Below, piece by piece: positions 1-6,035 of a stretch of 8,080 nt of DNA (its first letter is position 1; every line of letters begins with the position of its first letter). The notes under the pieces were generated by a model. That model saw only the letters and a list, made by a program, of their open reading frames with translations. It was not told the DNA's origin and made no database searches. The stretch comes from CAYTET01 sp964436975. GTDB taxonomy: Bacteria; Bacillota_I; Bacilli_A; Erysipelotrichales; Erysipelotrichaceae. Where the stretch lies: positions 1 to 8,080 of the forward strand of contig CAYTET010000070.1 of the NCBI GenBank assembly GCA_964436975.1, in the 5' to 3' direction. The translations under genes and the position numbers were made by a program.

Positions 1-1196
1 AGAGCACCGGAGCACACCAGACTGCTGATTTTGCCGAACTGGTCTGTTCCAATTCCCTGCGCTCCAATGAACTGACTAATGCGGTCGGTCTGCTGAAGCA
101 GGAAATGCGCTGTTTGGATTCTTTAATAATGCAGGCGGCTGATCGCTTTGCCCTGCCGGCCGGCAGTGCTTTAGCTGTTGACCGTCACGGCTTCAGCCAG
201 TACATTACCAAAACCCTGCGGGAAAACCCGCTGATTGAAATAGTAAATGAGCCTGTTGAAGAAATACCCCCGGGCCCGGCTGTCATTGCCACCGGTCCGC
301 TGACTTCACCCGTTCTTTCGGAAAAGATTGCGGCTTTATTTGATTCAGGCAGTCTGTGGTTTTATGATGCCGCGGCGCCGATTGTAGCCAAGGATTCAAT
401 TGATATGTCGATAGCTTTCCGGCAGAGCCGCTATGACAAGGGCCAGGGGTCCTATATCAACTGCCCCTTGAGCCGGGAGCAGTTTACGGCCTTTTACCAG
501 GCCCTGATCAGTGCGGAAATGGCCCCGCTGCACCAGGCTGACCGGCAGATCTTCTTTGAAGGCTGCATGCCGGTGGAAGTCATGGCCCAGCGCGGAATCA
601 ATACGCTTTTATACGGACCGCTCAAACCGGTCGGACTGAACGGTCCGGATGGCCGGCGGCCCTTTGCGGTTGTTCAGCTGCGTCAGGATGATGCCGCTGA
701 CACCATGTACAATATGGTCGGCTTTCAGACCCATCTGAAATGGGGCGAGCAGAAGAGGGTCTTTCAGATGATCCCCGGCCTGCAGCATGCCGAATTTCTG
801 CGCTACGGGGTAATGCACCGCAATACTTATCTCAAATCACCGGCGGTTCTTAAAGCCAGCTACCAGACTAAAATTAGAGACGACCTGTTTTTTGCCGGCC
901 AGATGACCGGAGTGGAAGGCTATGTCGAGTCGGCGGCCAGCGGATTGCTGGCGGGCTGCAATATGGCTAATTTATGCCGCGGACTGGACCCGGTCGAACT
1001 GCCGGCTGACTGCATGATGGGAGCCATGGCTCATTACATTACGCATGCCGATGCGGACACCTTTCAGCCCATGAACGCCAATTTCGGGCTGATGCTCTAT
1101 CCGGGTGCCAAGCAGACCGGATTGGCTGGCAAAAAAGAGATGGCTGATAAGGCCCTGGCCCGGATTGAAACCGCCCGGGCAGGCTGGCCCCTATGA
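1..1196 (+). CDS. trmFO: TrmFO, folate/FAD-dependent tRNA (uracil-54-C5) methyltransferase, 3' part
   Basis: The family makes ribothymidine-54 in the T-loop of tRNA, with methylene-tetrahydrofolate as carbon donor and FADH2 as reductant; it acts in the cytoplasm. The frame is open from base 3, so the gene starts left of the window. The visible 397 residues lack about 38 N-terminal residues, including the FAD GxGxxG motif, by comparison with the usual length of about 435. Diagnostic blocks are FAELVCSNSLRS (visible residues 10-21), a GSYINCPLS block, FEGCMPVE, and a C-terminal FAGQMTGVEGYVESAASG flavoprotein block. Both conserved family cysteines are present, in VCSNS (bases 45-47) and in EGCMP (bases 564-566). 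An in-frame ATG at 105 is internal, because homology continues upstream of it. The stop overlaps the xerC start by four bases. Identification is very secure. Confidence 0.97.
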   Translation, partial: STGAHQTADFAELVCSNSLRSNELTNAVGLLKQEMRCLDSLIMQAADRFALPAGSALAVDRHGFSQYITKTLRENPLIEIVNEPVEEIPPGPAVIATGPLTSPVLSEKIAALFDSGSLWFYDAAAPIVAKDSIDMSIAFRQSRYDKGQGSYINCPLSREQFTAFYQALISAEMAPLHQADRQIFFEGCMPVEVMAQRGINTLLYGPLKPVGLNGPDGRRPFAVVQLRQDDAADTMYNMVGFQTHLKWGEQKRVFQMIPGLQHAEFLRYGVMHRNTYLKSPAVLKASYQTKIRDDLFFAGQMTGVEGYVESAASGLLAGCNMANLCRGLDPVELPADCMMGAMAHYITHADADTFQPMNANFGLMLYPGAKQTGLAGKKEMADKALARIETARAGWPL

Positions 1197-2167
1197 AACA
1201 GACTGCACAGCTGATCAGTGATTTTCTGATCTATTGCTCGACCATAAATTCCGGCTCAGCCAACACGGTTGCGGCCTATCAGAATGATCTGGAAGATTTT
1301 GCGGATTATCTGCAGCAGCAGGGCATTGCATCACCGGATGAAGTTGACCGGTTTGTGGTCATGGATTACATCAACCGGCTTCGCACGGATGCCAAATTCA
1401 AGACACCGCTGTCAAGCCGCAGCATCGCCCGTCATCTTTCAGCCCTGCGGAGCTTTTACCGCTTTCTTGATGAGCAGAATATTGTCAGCGGAGACCCGTT
1501 TGCGGCTGTCAAGCTGCCGACAGTCCGCAACAAGCTGCCGGATTATCTGTTTGAAGATGAAATCGATACCCTGATGGCCGGCTTTGATCTGCATGATGAC
1601 ATGGGGTGGCGCAACCGGACCCTGTTTGAAACCATGTATGGCTGCGGCCTGCGGGTATCCGAAGCCGTGAATCTGCAGATTGACGATGTCGACTTTTCAA
1701 ATGCCGTTGTGCATATTGTCGGCAAAGGGGAAAAGGCCCGGATTGTTCCTTTTTATCCTATGATCAGCCAGCTGCTGAAGAAATGGATAAACCAGATAAG
1801 ACCGGCCTATGCCAAAGAAGATGTCACTAATGTCTTTGTCAACCAGCAGGGCAACCGGCTGACCAGCCGGGGCATCCAGTATATTCTGAACAAGGCGGTC
1901 AGCGACCAGGGTTTAAGCATGCATATCCATCCGCATGCCCTGCGGCATTCCTTTGCGACCCATCTGCTGGATGCCGGTGTGGATCTGCGGATGGTTCAGG
2001 AACTGCTGGGCCATGCCAATCTGTCCACCACCCAGATCTATACCCATGTCACCATGGAGCATCTGCGTGCCACTTATGATAAAGCCTTTGACAGCGGCAC
2101 GGCTGATCAGCCCGCCTCCCGGCTGACGGCGGCGACCGGCAGCGGTGACGATAAGCTTAACAAATAA
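1193..2167 (+). CDS. xerC: Tyrosine recombinase XerC/CodV type (chromosome dimer resolution)
   Basis: Tyrosine site-specific recombinase of 324 residues. Xer proteins work as a pair at dif to resolve chromosome dimers at the division septum. The N-terminal SAM-like core-binding domain spans about residues 5-90 and the catalytic domain about 115-298. The full catalytic set is visible: R154 in GCGLRVSE, K178 in VGKGEK, H248 and R251 in HPHALRHSFATH, H274 in LLGHANLSTTQ, and nucleophile Y283 in IYTH. The ATG lies inside the trmFO stop (ATGA) with no strong Shine-Dalgarno sequence, so translation is probably coupled to trmFO. Placement behind trmFO matches codV (xerC) of Bacillus, which favours XerC over XerD; sequence alone does not separate them. 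About 25 polar residues (300-324) follow the usual C-terminus and match no conserved motif I recognise. An integrase of a mobile element is unlikely in this context. Confidence 0.9.
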   Translation: MKQTAQLISDFLIYCSTINSGSANTVAAYQNDLEDFADYLQQQGIASPDEVDRFVVMDYINRLRTDAKFKTPLSSRSIARHLSALRSFYRFLDEQNIVSGDPFAAVKLPTVRNKLPDYLFEDEIDTLMAGFDLHDDMGWRNRTLFETMYGCGLRVSEAVNLQIDDVDFSNAVVHIVGKGEKARIVPFYPMISQLLKKWINQIRPAYAKEDVTNVFVNQQGNRLTSRGIQYILNKAVSDQGLSMHIHPHALRHSFATHLLDAGVDLRMVQELLGHANLSTTQIYTHVTMEHLRATYDKAFDSGTADQPASRLTAATGSGDDKLNK

Positions 2168-2200
2168 TTGCATACCAGGCGAATGATATGCTATCATAAT
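2168..2200 (+). promoter_or_regulatory. Promoter of rpsB-tsf
   Basis: A TTGCAT -35 box (2168-2173) begins immediately after the xerC stop codon. After an 18-bp spacer there is a TATCAT -10 box (2192-2197), preceded by TATG and one base, which is an extended -10 element. Transcription would start near 2203-2205, giving a leader of about 115 nt before rpsB. An overlapping CATAAT (2195-2200) is a second possible -10. Inferred from sequence only. Confidence 0.6.
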
Positions 2201-2204
2201 AGAC

Positions 2205-2308
2205 GGCGCTTAACGCGAAAAGCGCCTTACACACACCTTGGATTCAGTTCTCCGTGCCTCATAGTGAGGTGATAACTGTTGGAAGAGGTGGCGGAACAAC
2301 GGAGGAGG
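2205..2308 (+). promoter_or_regulatory. Structured 5' leader of rpsB, candidate autoregulatory RNA
   Basis: Three foldings are visible. (a) GGCGCTT (2205-2211) pairs perfectly with AAGCGCC (2220-2226) around an 8-nt loop, right at the predicted RNA 5' end. (b) CCTCA (2257-2261) pairs with TGAGG (2265-2269) around loop TAG, and CAGTT (2245-2249) pairs with AACTG (2274-2278) around it. (c) TTCTCCGT (2248-2255) can pair with ACGGAGGA (2299-2306), 8 bp with one G-U, which covers the strong Shine-Dalgarno GGAGGAGG (2301-2308). Pairing (c) is compatible with the inner hairpin but competes with the CAGTT/AACTG stem. This is the layout expected for translational feedback by S2, which is known for rpsB leaders in gamma-proteobacteria. 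I do not recognise a named leader family here. Confidence 0.45.
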
Positions 2309-2318
2309 AAAAACTTAA

Positions 2319-3353
2319 ATGTCAGTTGTTACGATGCGCAAGCTTTTAGAGGCTGGTGTCCATTACGGTCATCAGACGCGGCGGTGGGATCCCAAGATGC
2401 GGTCCAATATCTATACCGCCAAGAATGGTATCCATATCATTAATCTGGAAAAGACCCAGGAAGCGACCGATGTCTGCTATGCGGCCTTGAAGGATCTGGC
2501 TGAAAAGGGCGGCAAGGTGCTGTTTGTCGGCACCAAGAAGCAGGCTCAGGCCATCATTATGGAAGAAGCCCTGCGGTGCGGCAGTTTCTATGTCACCACC
2601 CGCTGGCTGGGCGGAACGTTAACCAATTACCGCACAATCCAGAAACGGATCAAGCGGTTAGTAGAGATTGAAGAAATGCAGTCTTCCGGTCTGATCAACA
2701 ACTATTCCAAAAAGGAAATTGCCCTGATCACCAAGGAACAGGAAAAACTTGAAAACTTCTTAGGCGGCATCAAGGAAATGAAGAAGCTGCCTGATGCGCT
2801 GTTTGTCATCGATCCCAAGGAAGACCAGAATGCGGTCACGGAAGCTCATAAGCTGCACATCCCGGTTTTCGCTGTCTGCGATACCAACTGTGATCCGGCT
2901 CTGGTTGATTATGCCATTCCGGGCAATGATGATGCCGTCAGAGCTATCAAGCTGATGACCGGACTGATGGCTGATGCCATTGTGGAAGCCAAGGGCGGTG
3001 TTTTGGAATTCGCCTATGTGGCTGATGAACAGCCGGAAATCACGATGTCCGATGTCATTGTCAATGTCGATCAGGTCAATGCTGAACGTGAGCGGATCCG
3101 CCGGCAGCATTTTGAAGAGAAACGCAAGTATATGAACGAGCATGGCGGAGCCCGCCGGCCTTATCAGTCACGTTACGGCCGTCCCAGCGATACGCCGAAG
3201 GGCTCACTGGCTGAAAGCGAACAGCAGGCCAAGGCTGAATCAGCTGCTGCTGTAAAGCCGGCTGCTGAAAAGCCCGCTGCTGAAGCTTTGGCTGCCGAAA
3301 AACCGGCTGCGGAAGCCCCGGCGGCCGCTGAAGAAGTTAAAAAGGAGGGTTAA
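2319..3353 (+). CDS. rpsB: 30S ribosomal protein S2 with long C-terminal extension
   Basis: Small-subunit ribosomal protein S2, which binds on the back of the 30S subunit near S1/bS21 and the Shine-Dalgarno region. The N-terminus (VTMRKLLEAGVHYGHQTRRWDPKM) and the blocks FVGTKKQAQ (69-77), RWLGGTLTNYRTI (95-107), PDALFVIDPKED (158-169), IPVFAVCDTNCDP (181-193) and IPGNDDAVRAIKL (200-212) are textbook S2. The protein is 344 residues, whereas most S2 proteins are 240-260. The core ends near residue 235. Residues 236-290 are charged and largely basic, and 300-344 are Ala/Glu/Lys-rich with three KPAAE units. The start is fixed by GGAGGAGG ten bases upstream. The gene heads the rpsB-tsf operon behind its own promoter and a foldable leader. 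Confidence 0.98.
   Translation: MSVVTMRKLLEAGVHYGHQTRRWDPKMRSNIYTAKNGIHIINLEKTQEATDVCYAALKDLAEKGGKVLFVGTKKQAQAIIMEEALRCGSFYVTTRWLGGTLTNYRTIQKRIKRLVEIEEMQSSGLINNYSKKEIALITKEQEKLENFLGGIKEMKKLPDALFVIDPKEDQNAVTEAHKLHIPVFAVCDTNCDPALVDYAIPGNDDAVRAIKLMTGLMADAIVEAKGGVLEFAYVADEQPEITMSDVIVNVDQVNAERERIRRQHFEEKRKYMNEHGGARRPYQSRYGRPSDTPKGSLAESEQQAKAESAAAVKPAAEKPAAEALAAEKPAAEAPAAAEEVKKEG
3255..3338 (+). repeat. KPAAE-type coding repeat in the rpsB tail
   Basis: Residues 313-340 of S2 consist of degenerate five-residue units: KPAAE twice, ALAAE, KPAAE, then APAAAEE. At DNA level the units differ at third positions (for example GCTGCTGAA against GCGGAA). They are therefore not a recent perfect tandem duplication, and the protein pattern looks maintained. 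Low-complexity, probably disordered and close to charge-balanced. Confidence 0.7.
3342..3348 (+). promoter_or_regulatory. Ribosome binding site of tsf inside the rpsB 3' end
   Basis: AAGGAGG lies within the last codons of rpsB (the Lys-Glu-Gly end) and sits 8 nt from the tsf ATG. It ties tsf translation to the same mRNA and fixes the tsf start. Confidence 0.8.
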
Positions 3354-3356
3354 TTC

Positions 3357-4235
3357 ATGGAGCTTATTCAATTAGTTAAAGATCTGCGCGCCAAAACCGG
3401 CGCCGGTATGATTGACTGCAAGAAAGCCTTAACCGAAACAAACGGTGATATGGAAAAAGCCATTGACTGGCTGCGGGAAAAGGGAATTGCCAAATCGGCT
3501 TCCAAATCCGGCCGGGTGGCGGCGGAGGGCTTAGCCCAGATCCGTATTGAAAATGACAAGGCGCTTATTATTGAGCTGAATTCCGAGACCGACTTTGTGG
3601 CGGAAAATGACCGCTTCAAAAAGGCTGTCGCGCTGATTTGCGATGCTTTGATGGCCAGTGACGTCAATGATGTCGACAGTGCCCTCAAGCTGGTTACTCC
3701 GGAAGGCGAAGTCAACGCGCTTATTACCAATCTGACTCTGGCCATCGGTGAAAAGATTACACTGCGCCGCTTCCAGCGGATTGTCAAGCAGCCTGAACAG
3801 CTGTTCGGCAGCTATATTCACCGCAAAGACGGCAAGAGCGGTGCCGACGGCGGCCATATTGCCGCTTTGGCAGTTGTTGAAACCAGCGACCCGGAAGTTG
3901 CCAAGGATGTGGCAATGCAGGTTGCCAGCATGAATCCGACCTATGTTGACCGCAATGCCATGCCGGCCGAAGTCATTCAGCATGAAAAGGATGTTCAGAT
4001 TGAAATATCCAAGAATGATGAATCTTTTGCCAAAAAGCCGGCCAACATTCAGGAGCACATCATCGACGGCCGTGTCTCCAAGGCTCTGGAAGAGCTGTCA
4101 CTGGTTGACCAGGTCTATTTCCGTGACGGTGCTACCAAGATGGGGCAGTGGCTGAAGGACAAGAATTCAAAAGTCATTTCGTTTGTGCGCTACGGCGTCG
4201 GCGAAGGCATTGAACAGTCTGACGCTGCTGAATAA
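3357..4235 (+). CDS. tsf: Translation elongation factor Ts
   Basis: Nucleotide exchange factor that releases GDP from EF-Tu in the cytoplasm. It has 292 residues, the normal length. The N-terminal UBA-like domain (1-55) carries the signature LRAKTGAGMIDCKKAL (10-25). The EF-Tu-contacting TDFV motif is at 78-81 within ELNSETDFVAEND. The second signature, QVASMNPTYVDRNAMP, is at 188-203, and the C-terminal block HIIDGRVSKALEE is at 234-246. The gene starts three bases after the rpsB stop with a strong Shine-Dalgarno sequence. It is the last gene before a strong terminator. In many bacteria pyrH and frr follow, but here they do not. Confidence 0.98.
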   Translation: MELIQLVKDLRAKTGAGMIDCKKALTETNGDMEKAIDWLREKGIAKSASKSGRVAAEGLAQIRIENDKALIIELNSETDFVAENDRFKKAVALICDALMASDVNDVDSALKLVTPEGEVNALITNLTLAIGEKITLRRFQRIVKQPEQLFGSYIHRKDGKSGADGGHIAALAVVETSDPEVAKDVAMQVASMNPTYVDRNAMPAEVIQHEKDVQIEISKNDESFAKKPANIQEHIIDGRVSKALEELSLVDQVYFRDGATKMGQWLKDKNSKVISFVRYGVGEGIEQSDAAE

Positions 4236-4246
4236 TCAGTCAGCTT

Positions 4247-4283
4247 AACGGAACGGGTTTCATCCTGTTCCGTTTTTCTTTAT
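4247..4283 (+). terminator. Intrinsic terminator after tsf
   Basis: AACGGAACGGG (4247-4257) pairs with CCTGTTCCGTT (4264-4274): 11 bp including one G-U, with a 6-nt loop. It is followed by a T-rich run, TTTTTCTTTATT. It starts 11 bases after the tsf stop and ends 18 bases before rlmI. Confidence 0.9.
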
Positions 4284-4301
4284 TGGCAAGCAAGGAGAAT
4301 T

Positions 4302-5528
4302 ATGAACAGAAACAGTTATCCGCAGGCTCTGATCAGTCAAAAAGCGGAAAAAAGTGTTGCCGGAGGCCATCCCTGGATCTATGGCAGTGAGATTACCGGC
4401 TGGAACGGGGAAGCTGTCTCCGGCCAGCTGGCTGATGTTTTCAATCAGAAACAGCGCTGGCTTGGCACCGGCTTTTATAATCAGCAGTCCAAAATTGCTA
4501 TCCGGCTGCTCACCCGCAACCCCAATGATACTGTTGATGACGCTTTCTGGCTCCGCCGGTGTCAATATGCCTGGCAGTACCGCCAGACAGCCCTGAGTCA
4601 GGCTGAACTGAGCTGCTGCCGGCTGGTCCATGGCGAAGCCGACCAGCTGCCCGGACTGACGGTTGACCGCTATGAAGATATTCTGGTCGTCCAGATACTG
4701 TCTTTAGGCATGGATCTGGTCAAAGACACGGTATTGACACAGCTGCGGTCGGTTCTGCAGGCTGACGGCGTCAATATCAGCGGCATTTATCTGCGCAATG
4801 ATTCGGCCATCCGCCAGCTGGAAGGACTTGACCAGACCTGCGGCTGGTACTGGCGCCAGGATGGCTGTATGCAGGCATCCGGGATTGTCAGAATCCGGGA
4901 AAACGGCCTTCTGTTTGATATTGATGTAGCTAACGGCCAGAAGACCGGCTATTTTCTGGACCAGAAGCGCAACCGGGCCAGCTGCGGTCTGGTGGCCGGC
5001 GGGCATAATGTTTTAGACTGCTTCTGCAATGTGGGCGGCTTTGCGTTAAACTGCGCAAAAAACGGCGCGGCCAGCGTCACGGCTGTTGATATTTCACCGG
5101 CGGCCCTTGAACAGGGCCGGCATAACGCCACACTAAACAGCCTGGACAAGGTTTCCTTTGAACAGGCTGATGTTTTTGAACTGCTGAAAAAACTGGCGGA
5201 CAGTCACAGCCGGCAGTATGACATGATCATTCTTGATCCGCCCGCCTTCACCAAGGCCCGCTCTTCTATCGCCAAGGCTGAATATGGCTATTATGAGATC
5301 AACCGCCTGGCCATGAAGATACTGCCGCGCGGCGGCTGGCTGATAACCTGCTCCTGTTCGCACTTCATGAATCCGGCCCGTTATAAGGCCCTGCTGCAGA
5401 AAGCGGCCGCCAGTGTCAATGTCAGCCTGCGGCAGGCCGCCTGTTTTCAGCAGAGTCCCGATCATCCCATCCTGTGGAATGTTCCGGAAACCGAATATCT
5501 GCAGTTTTATATATTCCAGATCATCTGA
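4302..5528 (+). CDS. rlmI: RlmI-like class I SAM-dependent 23S rRNA cytosine-C5 methyltransferase
   Basis: Protein of 408 residues with the architecture of the RlmI/RlmK-L-like family (E. coli RlmI, about 396 residues, makes m5C1962 in 23S rRNA). An N-terminal PUA-type RNA-binding domain spans about residues 6-75 (GGHPWIYGSEI, then GTGFYN). A central domain contains GEADQLPGLTVDRY (111-124). The catalytic Rossmann domain follows: GQKTGYFLDQKRNR (212-225), SAM-binding motif I NVLDCFCNVGGFAL (236-249), acidic motif II VDIS (262-265), motif IV LDPPAFTK (311-318), and TCSCSH (349-354) with the cysteines typical of m5C enzymes. The Shine-Dalgarno AAGGAG sits rather close to the ATG (4 nt). No clear promoter lies between the tsf terminator and this gene. 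The family is secure; the exact target base is inferred. Confidence 0.87.
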   Translation: MNRNSYPQALISQKAEKSVAGGHPWIYGSEITGWNGEAVSGQLADVFNQKQRWLGTGFYNQQSKIAIRLLTRNPNDTVDDAFWLRRCQYAWQYRQTALSQAELSCCRLVHGEADQLPGLTVDRYEDILVVQILSLGMDLVKDTVLTQLRSVLQADGVNISGIYLRNDSAIRQLEGLDQTCGWYWRQDGCMQASGIVRIRENGLLFDIDVANGQKTGYFLDQKRNRASCGLVAGGHNVLDCFCNVGGFALNCAKNGAASVTAVDISPAALEQGRHNATLNSLDKVSFEQADVFELLKKLADSHSRQYDMIILDPPAFTKARSSIAKAEYGYYEINRLAMKILPRGGWLITCSCSHFMNPARYKALLQKAAASVNVSLRQAACFQQSPDHPILWNVPETEYLQFYIFQII

Positions 5529-5554
5529 AAGTCCGTCTAGGACTTTTTTTCTTT
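5528..5554 (+). terminator. Intrinsic terminator of rlmI, overlapping the 3' end of the convergent ssb gene
   Basis: AAAGTCC (5528-5534), loop GTCTA, GGACTTT (5540-5546), then a run TTTTTTTCTTT. The hairpin starts on the last base of the rlmI stop codon. On the minus strand the ssb stop codon (TAG) sits in the loop. On that strand the stem is followed by little more than its own TTT, so termination should be strong for rlmI and weak for ssb. Confidence 0.85.
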
Positions 5555-5863
5555 CATCAGCGGCAGACTGCCCGGCTGCAGAACGGTGATTTTTTCGGCG
5601 ATTACCTTGCAGAGATAATGCGGATCATCCTGTTTTATCCGGCCCTTCAGGCCAATCAGGTCACCAACGGCGCAATGCGCCAGCATTGTAGCGGCCTGGC
5701 CGCACCACATTGAAATTAAAACTTCATCGCAGCTGTAACTGCCATCGCTTTCGGCAAAGGGCCGCATTACCTGCAGCACCATGTCGGCATCATGCAGATC
5801 ATCTTCCGGCTGGTTGACGGGCAGCAGTTTGATTCTTCCGATTAACACTACCTGATTGATCAT
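5537..5863 (-). CDS. Small divergent single-stranded-DNA-binding protein (SSB/OB-fold)
   Basis: The 108-residue product has the SSB OB-fold pattern: strand 1 MINQVVLIGRI (1-11), then a segment corresponding to the family block DFINCVVWGKQAENL, here DEVLISMWCGQAATML (46-61), then GDLIGLKGRI (67-76) and a last strand YLCKVIAEKITVLQ (83-96). The ATG at 5863 is chosen over an upstream TTG at 5887 because family homology begins there and GAGG lies 7 nt upstream. Housekeeping SSB has about 150-180 residues and ends in an acidic DDDLPF-like tip. This one stops right after the OB fold and ends in basic KEKKS, so it lacks the partner-docking tip. It has four cysteines (45, 54, 64, 85). The length resembles the paralogue SsbB/YwpH used in transformation, but divergence is high. 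It is probably an accessory SSB; role unknown. It runs convergent to rlmI and divergent from thyA. Confidence 0.75.
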   Translation of the reverse strand: MINQVVLIGRIKLLPVNQPEDDLHDADMVLQVMRPFAESDGSYSCDEVLISMWCGQAATMLAHCAVGDLIGLKGRIKQDDPHYLCKVIAEKITVLQPGSLPLMKEKKS

Positions 5864-5890
5864 AATTTGACCTCTTTCTTTTTCCAAAGC

Positions 5891-5917
5891 ACTCTGATTC
5901 TAACTGGTTTTCAGAGT
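5891..5917 (-). promoter_or_regulatory. Inverted repeat in the ssb leader
   Basis: ACTCTGA (5891-5897) and TCAGAGT (5911-5917) form a perfect 7-bp inverted repeat with a 13-nt loop, ending 27 bases upstream of the ssb start codon. It has no T tract on either strand, so it is not a terminator. It could be an mRNA hairpin or a protein-binding site. Confidence 0.35.
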
Positions 5918-5948
5918 CAGTCCAAACCGCCAAAACCGGCAGCCCAGA

Positions 5949-5976
5949 CCTATACCTATTAGTGCTGACAGGTCAA
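5949..5976 (-). promoter_or_regulatory. Candidate promoter of the ssb gene
   Basis: On the minus strand, TTGACC (-35, plus-strand 5971-5976) is followed after 16 bp by TATAGG (-10, plus-strand 5949-5954). This would give a leader of about 80 nt. The -10 is only a moderate match, so the call is tentative. Confidence 0.4.
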
Positions 5977-6035
5977 AATTCCTAAAAGTTTTATTTTTTA
6001 CCGTTTTGGACATTCCACCGACATTTTTATGGTCA

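Noticed and set aside
105..1196. Taking the ATG at 105 as the true trmFO start
   Set aside because: The same frame is open to the left edge and encodes the conserved VCSNSLRS block with a family cysteine before it, so the gene begins outside the window.
1193..2167. Recombinase as the integrase of a mobile element or genomic island
   Set aside because: It is translationally coupled to trmFO as in the conserved Bacillota trmFO-xerC arrangement; there are no att-like repeats, tRNA gene or cargo nearby.
2205..2226. Hairpin after xerC as an intrinsic terminator
   Set aside because: It is followed by TTACACACACC rather than a T tract, and it lies downstream of the rpsB promoter.
2760..3143. Minus-strand open frame of 127 codons inside rpsB
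   Set aside because: Shadow of the S2 coding frame; no independent evidence.
3368..4058. Overlapping minus-strand open frames of 139 and 175 codons inside tsf
   Set aside because: Antisense shadows of an unmistakable EF-Ts gene, with no ribosome binding site or family resemblance.
4210..4236. TTGAAC / AATAAT pair at the end of tsf as a promoter for rlmI
   Set aside because: The spacer is only 15 bp and the tsf terminator lies between it and rlmI, so it would not free rlmI from termination.
5864..5887. TTG at 5887 (minus strand) as ssb start
   Set aside because: The eight extra residues do not match the family, and the ATG at 5863 has its own GAGG ribosome binding site, which lies within the putative extension.
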